A DNA stretch of 64,000 nt from Entonaema liquescens (taxonomy: Eukaryota > Ascomycota > Sordariomycetes > Xylariales > Xylariaceae). This document shows, in pieces, positions 24,297 to 34,481 of this stretch (position 1 is the first letter of the stretch; each line of letters begins with the position of its first letter). Location of the stretch: the NCBI GenBank assembly GCA_902805475.1, contig CADCSX010000010.1, forward strand, positions 1,416,001 through 1,480,000, in the 5' to 3' direction. The translations under genes were made by a program, and so were the position numbers. The notes under the pieces were generated by a model that was not told the origin of the DNA, did no database searches, and saw only the letters and a program-made list of their open reading frames with translations.

Positions 24297-25580
24297 AGTC
24301 TGACCACGATCCCAGAGACTTGAAACGAAACGGTCTTGCCTGTAACGCTGAAGCTTGGAAAGACTTGTCTAGGTCTTCTGACGGTCTTAATTTTCCCATC
24401 GTCTGAGGGTGGATCGAATCAAACAGAAAATCAATCGACGATCCGGGGTTACAGATGCACAATCTCGCTGCTCATTCCTCCTTACCCCGTACGGCCATAG
24501 CAGTTAAATCATCTGAATCTCGCCATATGTGGAATCAAACCTCCACGCGGAGCAAGCTACGAATATCGTATGGTGTAGTCCAAAATTCTGAAAGCCTCGA
24601 GTTTTGTTGTCTCAGCCTCAAGCATCTAGCTCATAGTTGATCCCAACAATAGGTACAAATAAATTTAGAGCTTGTCTAGAACGAGCACCGAGCATCCTAC
24701 TCCGAGATGGGAATTAGTGCAGATCTAGTGTTGAACATAATTAGTGGCACTAGGTCAAATCCTTCTGCGTAGTGTAAGACGTTGAGGCTCGAAAGAAGTG
24801 CTTTTTGGCGATGAAAGGAGAACTTCCTCGGGCGCCACCCCCTTTATCACTTTACGTGCAAAGTCGAAAGAAAAAAAAACATCGTGTGTACTTCTGTCGA
24901 TTATCTCAGGTTTCCTGTTACTATGAAGAATGCTTGACATAAAGCAATATGCCGACTAATACCGCATCACTTGCATCAGACATCAAGATCGAGCTTAGTG
25001 TACGTTACCACCAAGATATGCCACCCCGGCCCCCCGCACTGTGCTTTGCAGGCTGACGACTTCATGTCAGGTACGTAAGATATGTAATGTAATGTAAGGC
25101 CATGTATGTGTGGTATTTTCGATCATGAAGCTTCTCCTAAAACATGCTAGAGTAAACGAGCCAAGACCAAGAAAACACCAAAAACCTTTTTCACATCCTA
25201 TGATGGAGCGATTTCTTTCGTGGGCTCAGCCTCATAAGTTCGTGAAGAACCACGCGAAGGTGAGACAGGTCCTGCATTTCGCTACCAAGATGGAGAGCAA
25301 CTAAAAAGGACCCCTGGGCGGACAGGGAAGCCACGTTGATTTCAAGGTGAGAAAGCTAGAGCCAAGCTCGTTATTTGATGGCCTTGATTGGGCTTGATTG
25401 GGGGGAGTATCCAAGCAAAAGTAATTCAAGCAAAAGCTCCGGTTCTCCAGGTTCGTCGAATCGTGGTTCTAAAGGATCAAGCACCGTCTCCAATACATAT
25501 GCACAAACGCACATACCTGCCTAATTGGACCGGCAGTAATCTGCCAACGTTTGAATAGAGTTATTTTAGAGGTGGCCCGC

Positions 25581-25641
25581 GTCTATCCAGGTCTATCCAG
25601 GTCTATCGATCCAGTCTCTCTCTCTCTCTCTCTCTCTCTCT
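25581..25641. repeat. 10-bp triplicate followed by (TC)n microsatellite
   Basis: Three near-copies of GTCTATCCAG (25581-25609) run into an uninterrupted (TC)13 tract at 25615-25641. Confidence 0.9.
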
Positions 25642-25713
25642 TACTGTTTCCTCCCTCTCTCCCTATCCCTATCCCACCGCCGCCCCGGCTTAAAATGTAA
25701 ATTCAAAGCACTT

Positions 25714-25732
25714 ACACACACACACACACACA
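25714..25732. repeat. (AC)n microsatellite
   Basis: About nine to ten AC dinucleotides in a row. Confidence 0.9.
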
Positions 25733-26810
25733 CCATACACGCAAGAAATTTACCCCTGCAGCAAATCCTGCCAAGCCAAACCTGGGCAACCCTTGTCGAC
25801 GCCAGCCTCCGCCCAATCAACCTGAGAACAAGGCGAGGAGCAAAAGAAAGAGGAATAAAATAAAATAACTAGTTAATACACTAAAAAATCCAATGAAAAC
25901 GGGGCGTGAATAATTCCGCGGCCAGGTTTCAAAAAAGATCGTCCTACAGAAAATTTTTTTTTTTCAACACTCAGGATCCAGAATACGCTCAAAGAAGTAG
26001 GTATTTATCCGCGAGCCGTCTTCTACCTGCCCGGGCTGGACGCCCCATTTCATCCCCCGTTTCCATTCCCATTCATTCCCTGAGCTTTCGCTTCGTGTTG
26101 AAAAGAGCGAAGGAAAGGGAAAAAAAAAATTTGTATGCTTCCAGACCGATCCCCCGTGTTAGAACAATAAGCAAATGAAAGAACAAAAATTTAAAACCTT
26201 TCTTTTTTTTAGGTAGTTTTATTCTGGTTAAGAATGAGTGAGACGCGACGCCCGTCTCACTCGTGCTCGTAAAGTAGCTAGATGTTGCGCGCGCACTCGG
26301 CCGGGAGCGGAGATAACGCCAGGGAAAAAAAGAGAGAGAGGTAAGGTCCCTAGGTATTCCAAATAACCCAGACGGGTCCCGTCCGGGGGGGTAAGATACG
26401 TCAGTCAGGTGAGTATCATCACCAAGACAGAGCAAGCGAGTGAGTGAGAGACAAGATGCTAGCTGCCGACGTCAGCGCCCGGGGTTTCTCGGACCGCGTT
26501 GGGAGTTGTGCCGCGCCAGCGCAGCGGCGAACAAGCCCTCGGAATTCGGGGCCTGGATATTGTGCAGCCATGGCCGTCGGCGGTGTGTAAGAGCCGCGGA
26601 GCCACCACCTATATGCCCCCCCAACTAAAGGCCCCAGGTTCTCAAAAAGGAAAGGAAGAAGAAAAAAAAAAGACGATGTGAAGTGAAGTCATTCGGCATG
26701 TTGCGGACAATTCGGGTTTTGGCGGTAAGGGAACGACTGGGTAAGGGTTGATGAACAACAAGTGAGTTGTGGTGTTGTCCGAGGCCGAGGCTGAGGCTGA
26801 GGCGAGGGAT

Positions 26811-27062
26811 CTACAGCATCTCGTTGTCCTTCTTCATCTGGCGAGGCGTAGCAGTCTTTAGGAACGAGTCCTTCGCATGTTGCGGTGTGTACGGCTGCTG
26901 GATTGGATGCTGGGCACCCGTGCTGGAAGAAGTTCCTTTCTGCTCCGAAGATCTGTTGGCCTGTTGGCTAGATGTAGACGAGTGATCTCTAGTGTCGATG
27001 TGAATGAGAAGGCCAGATGAGCTGGTGCTACATTTCTTCTTCGGGTCGGTAGAGGTGGTCAT
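26811..27062 (-). CDS. Small Ser/Thr/Gln-rich hypothetical protein (83 aa)
   Basis: I do not recognise a family. The frame runs from an ATG at 27062 to a TAG at 26811. The product is hydrophilic: MTTSTDPKKKCSTSSSG at the start, a Ser/Gln-rich middle, and a more ordered charged end (AKDSFLKTATPRQMKKDNEML) that could be a short conserved motif. There is no signal peptide or membrane segment. It is a plausible small intracellular disordered protein, but it rests only on open frame, start codon and coding-like composition. Confidence 0.4.
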   Translation of the reverse strand: MTTSTDPKKKCSTSSSGLLIHIDTRDHSSTSSQQANRSSEQKGTSSSTGAQHPIQQPYTPQHAKDSFLKTATPRQMKKDNEML

Positions 27063-28918
27063 AATAACTCAGATATGTATCTTCAAGAGATACTGATTTG
27101 TGTATGTTCCTAGTGTCTTGTTAGATAACTTGATCCTCTCGGTCTTTTTTGTGAGGTCTTCGCCCTTACGATAAGGTTAAAGGGACGTCCCGTATGAGCT
27201 TATAGGTGCTCTGATGATGATGAGATAAGAAGATAGGGGGATTGGGCAGTAGAGTATCGAAAATCCTCAACGGAACACGGGTTGGAGCACGACATTTTCT
27301 GGAACAGAAACTCTCGGGGACTATGACAATTTATGCACTGAACCCGTCGGGCCTTACCATCAAAACCCGTGCAGTCCTTCGTCGGTACCGGCCCGGGTTT
27401 TAAGTTGAAACATCGGTCATTGTTTATTAAAACAATTCGAATCATGTGCATACGTACACCTTTCTAGGTCATAGCAACCAGTCGCAAGAGTCAATCGTGG
27501 GTATTAGCAGACATATAGGGATAAGTGATACGATATCTATTTAAGCTTCATGACTCATTGGGTAGAAATATGTGAATTATTCTTCGGGTGCTCTAGAGTG
27601 ATGTGGTAGGACATGGCCTGATACTCTAATGTCTTAATTAGAGCGTGCTACCAAACGCTGTTGAGTAGCAGGAAACACTAGAGAATTAGTTCTCGATCAC
27701 TAGTGTTACCTCTATTTACTATTAAACATCGACGGCACAGGATACGAGAGCCTTGCACTATTGCTGAGTGGAACCATGGAGCCGTTCATAAGGCCGTAAC
27801 GAGCGGCGTCAAGTCCTATCATAGACTCGGTCGGCGTTGCTGCTCTACTAGGATTGAGACACAACAGGACAAAGGTTCAGCGGCCGAGACACCTGTGAGA
27901 GCTGGAATACAGCTACTATTAAGAGATAGGGAAATGCCAACCCAATCCAGCATATATTAACCCCCTAAGCGTAACTTCTTGGGGGTTGGGTTTATAACTC
28001 CCCATATAGTGGTCTAGACACCATTATAAGCTAGAGAGAGATCTAGTACGGATTCTCCGACCTACGACGGGGGGAAGTATAGCTTATATATACCGAGGAT
28101 TTCGTCATGGCTCTAGAATATATGATCAGATCGCGGCGCTATGTACATCTGTGACCGGACGATGCGGAGATACTGGTGGAGCGATGGTTAGGTGTTACCC
28201 TTCGGGTGAATTTTGAATATATATTTACTTGCTCTTGATATAGCAACGAAAATACCTGGTTCAACAGGATCGTGGATAGTAAACCAGCGGTGTTTCAGTT
28301 CACACTATTGAACGCCTACCGATTCAGTTAGATGCTATATTCTTCATTCCTAGACGGCCGTCTATAGACCAGTGGCCACATGTATGTACACATTATTTTA
28401 ACCAAAAGGGGCTATATGGCCGATATCTTCTGTCACGGAGTCGGGGGTATCACTAGCCCACGGCATGAGTTTACGGATATGGCCCGACAAAGTTAATTGA
28501 GAGGTCTGATAGCTCGTCGGTTATGAATCATTTAAGCTTGCTGATGATAGTGAAACGTGAATCAGAGCGTACGCCGTTGAACATATGTGGCCGGTTTTTG
28601 GGTTTATGTTTACACTAAATATTAGCATAGCCGGTCGCATTATGTACGAGGAAACATATTCATGATGTAACTAGCGGCCAGTTTTAGATATGAACTAATT
28701 AAGCAGGGCTTACCTATAGTAGACCAGTTTGTTTTACTCAGGTAGTAGATATTTAGGTCGTTAATACTGTACGCAATATTCAATTGATGTACGGCACATT
28801 AGGCGGACTAATAAGAGATGTGAAAACAACTACATCTTGGGCTATTGACTATCAAGCGACTATAACGTCCGAGGCTATATGTACAAGTTTGGCGAGTGTC
28901 TCGCCAGATGAGAGCCGG
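27063..28918. other. Gene-free region upstream of the small gene and downstream of RAD1
   Basis: No supported gene. The stretch is AT-richer than average and may be decayed. One imperfect hairpin is visible: AACCCCC at 27959-27965 pairs with GGGGGTT at 27981-27987. Frames at 27703-27960 and 28784-28993 have no motifs. Confidence 0.5.
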
Positions 28919-29934
28919 CTATTGATTACCCTCATCTTCACTCTCCGTCTCTTCATCTTCCTGAGTAACATAGGGAACAAATCGAAAGTCTAGAAAGCTC
29001 ACGGAACCACCTTCGGCTTCGACCATAAACTGTAAACTGAGGACGCCTTGACCATCCCCGCGAAAACTAACCTTGTTCGCTATGCGCATTGCCTCGCTTG
29101 CCGACTTGATAAAGTCGAACTTGAAACTTTGTACCCAACGGTCGTGCACGGAAAAGGTCTCGAGGAGGTCACGGCCGCTTGAGAAGTCAACACTGGCGCT
29201 ACCGAGGACCCCACCGCTTGATAAGCTTAAATAGGGGGCATTGGGTGAAGCGGCAATGGAAATCCGAACTGGAGCCATAGGCGCTAACTCAGAAAGAGCG
29301 TCGAGGAGCCATCGAGCTTGCATAATAACTTTGAAAGATAAATCGTCTCGATCAAAAGGGATGTCATCATGTGATTCAGGGGTATACGTGACCATATTAC
29401 ACTGAGTTTTCACTCCACTCTCCTCTAGGATGATGCTTAGTGGAGAACCATCTTCTTCGTACATGATACAACATGTTCCTGGCATACCCAGAGTCTGGTG
29501 GTTGAAGGCATCTGGTCGGTAGTTACGTAGGTTGCTACGATAAGCTTCCGATTCTGCCTTGGCTGCTCGGGCTGCTACATCTGTGGCGCCGAAGATCTGC
29601 AAGGCTTCTAATAGAGCAGCCAGGTTCATCTGGAACTTTGGCGGGTTTCCTTCATCCGGCGCGTTCAAAGTATAAGATGTAAAGAGAGCCTTATCTAGGA
29701 ATGCTACACCTGAAGATACTGTTAGACCTCCTTTGACGCATACGATGCTGGCCGCTTACCTTGCATCACATGCGAATGGTCAGCAGCAAATCGAATGCCA
29801 TCTTGAGTTATTTCCACCTGTACCTTGGCTGTAAAGCTGATACATTTTAGTAGTTGATATATTTGCCTTGTGGAACTAGCTACTGCTCGGAACAGCGGTA
29901 GTTGCGGAGGGTCAGATCCAGCAGGCGAAGCCAT
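28919..29934 (-). CDS. rad1: DNA-damage checkpoint clamp subunit Rad1 (9-1-1 complex)
   Basis: Rad1 forms the PCNA-like Rad9-Hus1-Rad1 clamp that is loaded at damaged DNA and activates the ATR/Mec1 checkpoint. I join 29934-29760 and 29709-28919 over a 50-nt intron (GTAAGC donor, CTAAC branch, TTCAG acceptor), giving 321 aa. I chose the ATG at 29934 (MASPAGSDPPQLPLFRAVAS); the open frame extends upstream only from a TTG. The join produces VMQGVAFLDKALFTSYTL. Family features include FRAVASSTRQIYQLLKCISF and VEITQDGIRFAADHSHVMQ at the N-terminus, GTCCIMYEEDGSPLSIILEE mid-protein, LSFKVIMQARWLLDALSEL and the C-terminal VSFLDFRFVPYV. An acidic tail (EDEETESEDEGNQ) ends the protein. Length matches the family (about 280-400 aa). 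Confidence 0.92.
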
Positions 29935-30129
29935 ATTGAAAGATGTATTCCTCTTTAGCTCTGGGTTTTCGATATTATCCCACAAGGGCAACTTCGCCAG
30001 TAGCAATAACCGCCAGTCACGCTTATTTAATGTGCTTGCAACCCAAAGAATAGCTTCGTAAACGTCAATTCATCTATGGTACAGACCGGCGCTCTTCTGG
30101 GCCTGCGGTGCCTTTTCTCGGGGTATCTT

Positions 30130-30484
30130 CTAGACGTAAACTCCAACCGCACAGAACATATACACGGTGCCAACTCTATAAAGATGTTAGGAGGTTGGAG
30201 CCATATAGCAACGTGGGTTTTATAGGAGGGGACGTACGCAACGGCTAGCGAAGCCGGGACTCCGAAGAGAGGAAGATTGACAAGGGACCGGTCTGAGCAA
30301 CGAGTTAGTTATTCGTAGAGACCAATTAACAGTTATAGTACTAACTCAATGCGAATGCGCCAGTCAAAGCGAGACCGAGGAAAAGTAGAACGAATCCAAC
30401 TAGAAATTGACTACCCTTTCCGACTGTGGGGAGAAATGGACTGCCGGGTGCAGTTTGCCAGATCTCATGCAGTGAAGAATCCAT
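30130..30484 (-). CDS. OST5: Oligosaccharyltransferase subunit Ost5 (TMEM258 family)
   Basis: Ost5 is a small ER membrane subunit of oligosaccharyltransferase, which transfers the glycan from dolichol to Asn in N-glycosylation. It is easily missed because it is split into three short exons: 30484-30346, 30292-30238 and 30175-30130, giving 79 aa, the same length as human TMEM258. Intron 1 (53 nt) has GTTAGT, CTAAC and CTCAG. Intron 2 (62 nt) has GTACGT, CTAAC and TATAG. The protein has a short N-terminus (MDSSLHEIWQTAPGSPFLP), a first membrane helix (FLVGFVLLFLGLALTGAFAL), a luminal or cytosolic link (NRSLVNLPLFGVPAS) and a second helix (LAVAVGTVYMFCAVGVYV). It lies just upstream of RAD1 on the same strand and diverges from GCN5. 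Confidence 0.88.
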
Positions 30485-31062
30485 GAAGAGTTTGATGACG
30501 AAGCTTTGTAATGGTTTTCTTACGAAATAGAGGTTGAAAATTGAATTGGTTGGAAATAACTGAAGGTACAAGGTGTGCGAAAGAAAAGGATTCCGACTAT
30601 TTCACGGCGTCATATCTTGATAAAAGCTTCGACAGGTGCGACTTAAATTCGACGTGTTTGATTTTAGGAAGTAGCAAAGCTTCCTTCCCTTGTCGTCTTT
30701 CTATTGGACATTCATTGGATGCAAGAGCTTTGGACCCATATTTCGCAACAAACAGGTGGCCTGTCCCTTTACAGTTTAGCGTAAGCCTTATTGCTCCCGA
30801 TTGTTCTTTCTCTAATCGATAGCCAATCAAAATACTTATTTAACTGTACGTTCCCGATCTTTTCCCCATGTCTTTTTATAGAGCTGGGTTCCACACTTTT
30901 CTTTCCCACTTCTGCATCGCCCGACACGCCTCCGCGTGAGATTGCCGACACTTCCCCATACGCTTATCAACTACAACCAACGACGTGCGACTTGAGCGCA
31001 TTCCATAGTTGCACATCTGCTCTTATCATATCGTCCTTTATATCGCTGCTATTGTTTCTACG
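30485..31062. other. Bidirectional promoter region of OST5 and GCN5
   Basis: The two genes diverge from this 0.6-kb interval, so both promoters should lie here. The half next to GCN5 is C/T-rich on the + strand and probably includes its 5' leader. Frames in it have no motifs. Confidence 0.55.
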
Positions 31063-32511
31063 ATGGTTAAGGAAGAGCGTAGGTTTTCCATAGCGAACAA
31101 ATGAAATGTATCTCTGTTTCTAACTTGACTCTTTTCGCGACAGATGGTAAGCGCAAGGCTAGTGACGAGCCGACGTCGCCTATCGCTGCCAAGAGGGCGA
31201 AGCACGATGACTCGACAGAATCGGAGAAGAAGCCTGTTATTAAACCGATCCCCTTTCCAGAGAAGGTACATATGTTTATCTTATACTTGCCCCTTTGCGC
31301 CCATAGTGATCCCCATGCTCTTAGCAATCTACCAACCTCCATAAGATACAAGCAATACAAAGATGGACATCCCTTACTTTCCCTTCTCGTCACTACTATA
31401 CAAGGCTTCCTGGAAATGATATGTGCCTATGTAGAAGATACAAACTGCTAATACCGTGTCTTAGCCTGCTGTTATCGAAGAACGAAATGGCGAGATCGAG
31501 TTTCGCGTGGTGAACAACGACAACGAGCGCGAGTCCCTCATTATCCTCACCGGTCTGAAATGTATATTCCAGAAGCAACTGCCTAAGATGCCTAAGGACT
31601 ACATTGCGCGACTTGTCTACGATCGAACCCATCTATCTATCGCTATCGTGAAGAAGCCCTTGGAAGTTGTTGGCGGAATCACATACCGACCTTTCAAAGG
31701 CCGTCAATTCGCAGAAATCGTTTTCTGTGCTATTAGTAGCGACCAGCAGGTTAAGGGCTATGGTGCCCATCTAATGTCACATCTGAAAGACTACGTAAAG
31801 GCGACTAGCGATGTAATGCATTTCCTCACCTACGCAGACAATTATGCTATAGGATACTTTAAGAAGCAAGGGTTTACTAAGGAAATCACATTGCCGAGAT
31901 CCGTGTGGATGGGCTATATCAAGGATTACGAAGGAGGTACGATTATGCAGTGTTCTATGCTGCCGCGTGTCCGATATCTCGAGATGGGTCGTATGCTTCT
32001 CAAGCAGAAAGAATGCGTTTGGGCTAAGATCCGCGCTTTCTCTAAGTCGCATATTATCCATCAACCACCTAAGCAGTGGAAGAATGGCGTTGCTCCAATC
32101 GACCCCCTCTCGATCGAGGCAATCCGAGCGTCCGGATGGTCCCCTGACATGGACGAGCTGGCACGCCAGCCACGTCACGGCCCGAACTACAACCAACTCC
32201 TCCATCTACTCAACGACCTGCAGAACCATCAGTCGGCGTGGCCGTTCCTAAATCCTGTCAACAAGGATGACGTCGCAGACTACTACGACGTGATCAAGGA
32301 GCCGATGGATTTCAGTACAATGGAGACTAAACTGGAAGCGGACCAATACAGCACCCCAGAGGAGTTCATCAAGGATGCCAAACTCATCTTCGACAATTGT
32401 CGTAAGTACAACAATGAATCGACGCCGTACGCCAAATCCGCGAACAAGCTCGAAAAGTTTATGTGGGCTCAGATAAAAGCCATCCCTGAGTGGTCGCACC
32501 TCGAACCATAG
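31063..32511 (+). CDS. gcn5: Histone acetyltransferase Gcn5 (SAGA/ADA; KAT2)
   Basis: Gcn5 acetylates histone H3 tails as the catalytic subunit of SAGA/ADA. I join three exons: 31063-31078, 31144-31265 and 31465-32511, giving 394 aa. Intron 1 (65 nt) has GTAGGT, CTAAC and GACAG; the first exon is only 16 nt. Intron 2 is 199 nt (GTACAT, CTAAT, CTTAG). The N-terminus is basic (KRKASDEP, AAKRAKHD). The GNAT domain follows (about residues 60-220) with FAEIVFCAISSD, whose Glu near 130 is the catalytic base, and the acetyl-CoA loop QQVKGYG near 141-146. An ADA2-interaction linker and then a bromodomain (about 285-385; WPFLNPVNK, DYYDVIKEPMD, IFDNCRKYNN with the acetyl-lysine-binding Asn) end with the usual IPEWSHLEP. 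The TAG at 32509 is followed in frame by another long open frame (see separate entry). Confidence 0.95.
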
Positions 32512-32520
32512 GCTAGTAAC

Positions 32521-33081
32521 ATGGAGAGACCGCCCGCGGAAAGAATGCCCACAGAAAGAATGCCCACGGAAAGATTGCCCACGGAAAGATTGCCCGCGGA
32601 AAGATTGCCCACGGAACCTTTACGACGCGAGGATAGACGCGAAAGAGCGCTGGCTATTGCCCGGATGAAGGAAGACTTTGAAGCTGTTCCCGAGTTAGAC
32701 GAGGGCGTGTTGAATAAACGCCCCGCAAGTAGAAAAAGACAGCGAAGACCATTTACAAGGATCGCTGTGCGTAATAAGAAAGACCAGCCTTTGAGTTACG
32801 GCGGCACTTCCAATGCTGGAGCCGTTATTGAGAAACCTCCGGAGCCTCCAGCTCAGCCGGAAGTTAAGATGGAAGACCGCGATGCAAATATCTTGCCGCG
32901 TTTTGGTCGACGAGCTACCTCAGCCCCGCTGAGAACCCCCCACGCCAGGTCAAAGGTATTCGGCCAACGGTACCTAACGGACAGACTCGCCCCGGATACC
33001 CTTTCAACGATCCCAAGTTGTTCCAGGTGCCAGCATACAAACCGAGATAAGGCGTTGACCGAGGCATTCCTTTTTCTTTAG
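32521..33081 (+). CDS. Unexplained 186-aa frame directly after and in frame with GCN5
   Basis: The frame opens at an ATG nine nucleotides after the GCN5 TAG, in the same reading frame. It begins with five 15-bp repeats encoding MPTER/LPTER units, then a charged helical stretch (REDRRERALAIARMKEDFEAV), a basic patch (RPASRKRQRRPFTR) and a Pro-rich segment. No family is recognised. Near 32935 a different frame looks more protein-like (RQVKGIRPTVPNG, GYPFNDPKLFQVPAYKPR, then TAA near 33048). A 70-nt intron with a GTTAAG donor after PAQPE and a CTGAG acceptor would join the two, though its branch site is weak. It could be a separate gene, an extension of GCN5 by readthrough or alternative splicing, or a 3' UTR with chance openness. 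Confidence 0.4.
   Translation: MERPPAERMPTERMPTERLPTERLPAERLPTEPLRREDRRERALAIARMKEDFEAVPELDEGVLNKRPASRKRQRRPFTRIAVRNKKDQPLSYGGTSNAGAVIEKPPEPPAQPEVKMEDRDANILPRFGRRATSAPLRTPHARSKVFGQRYLTDRLAPDTLSTIPSCSRCQHTNRDKALTEAFLFL
32536..32610 (+). repeat. 15-bp minisatellite, five copies
   Basis: Units such as ACGGAAAGATTGCCC repeat five times with few changes. They encode the MPTER/LPTER array at the start of the frame that follows GCN5. Confidence 0.9.
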
Positions 33082-34481
33082 CTCGTTTCCCACCACCTAC
33101 TTATCATCACCCACCCCTCGACGCAGCACTAGGAGGATTCGGCGATTTGCAAAGTGGACAGAGTGAAAATAACAATGCAAATCGAGTTGAGGTGGGATTG
33201 AAACAGCAAAGGATGGTTCGTTGTAGGATAGGGTTTTTTTTTTTTTGCGCGAGAAGATGTATTTTGGACGGTTGTGGAGGGTGAGGATAGGGCGTGTTAC
33301 TAGCTGTTACTAGCTATTACAACACTACGGAACGTGATAACGGAATGATCAAAATCGTAACCGCTATTAGCATATACGTTGCTTTGCGTTGGGTTGTGCT
33401 GCTGGGTTGGTGTTTGTGTGCATGACACAACACGGAACTCAAGTCATACCTAATAGGAACGGATGACTATAGCTTGTAATAGTTAGTTGTTTTGCTTGTG
33501 CTGGCTTTGTGCTACGCTTCTTAATAACTACGCAAAATCAAATAAGATAGCAGCAGAGTCCAATCACGGCAACATAAAGCCTGTCCCCCTTAAGAGTAAA
33601 GTGAGAATCGTTTTCTTTTTTTAAGCTACTAAATAGATATCCGCAAGGCAAACTAGGTAATCGACCTTGACCATTCCATGTAGATGAATAAATAACCCAT
33701 CGCAAGCAACCAAACCCAGGGCTTCCCCTGCGAAGAGAGAACAAAAAAATCAAAACGAAGCCGTCAATGCAATTCCGCAACTCCCCCCCGTATGAGCCGC
33801 CCACACACCCCCTATATAATAAAGTGAACCAATGACACCTGCTGTTATCTGCTCCCTATGTGCTTTTCAGAAGGCTTGTACCTATTGACACATGAAGTAG
33901 TATGATGTCCCAAGTTTGAGCTGAAACTAGAATGTTGTTGCTATGATACTTCTAGTTACAATTCCACAGGGTTCCCAAATATTTGCTACTAAGCTTAGTA
34001 ACAGGTTACAAGGAAGACCACAGGCCCCTACTTCGTTTATCAGGGGTTAGGGTAGGTCGTAAAGCGCACATTCGCGCACATTCAAGGTCTTCGTTCATAA
34101 CTTATTCTGTGGAACTCGGCGGCTTTCCTGTTGGGGGTGACGGTGTATGTCGCTCTGCCAATAAAGAATCCTGGGACGTCCACCTCCTTACTCATGAGCC
34201 TGCTTTTAACCATGTTGAGCCATAGGTAATCACAAATCTCGTCAATATGCTCTGGAAAATCCTCGCTGCTTGGTATGCACTTTATTAAGTCGTCCTAAAA
34301 GCAAGTAACGACCATCTAGGTCGTTGGTAAAGCATCGCACGCAGCATCAAAATAGCTGGGCCCACGTATTAAGGGCATATCAAAAGTCGAAGGAATCTAA
34401 CTGAAGGGTATCGAATAATCCTGTACTTATTTCCACCGTTACCACCTCGAATGCCGGTGCCGTCACTCCAGAGACGACTTC
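33082..34481. other. Intergenic region between GCN5 and the acidic-protein gene
   Basis: Both neighbours converge here, so 3' UTRs are expected. A T run at about 33235-33246 is seen. No coding region is supported; an 88-codon minus-strand frame near 33538-33804 is low-complexity. Confidence 0.5.

Larger units (their letters stand above)
23214..26810. other. 3.6-kb gene-free region
   Basis: No supported coding region. Frames of up to 182 codons near 23914-24462 read through a poly-C tract and carry no motifs. Simple repeats are present: a 13-nt C run (24284-24296), a 10-bp triplicate GTCTATCCAG, a (TC)n tract and an (AC)n tract. DNA near 26260-26700 is more GC-rich but shows no gene. Confidence 0.55.

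Noticed and set aside
23914..24462. 182-codon minus-strand frame
   Set aside because: It reads through a 13-nt C run, is low in coding character and has no motifs.
30791..31093. 100-codon hydrophobic plus-strand frame upstream of GCN5
   Set aside because: It ends inside the GCN5 first intron and looks like a C/T-rich 5' leader, not a protein.
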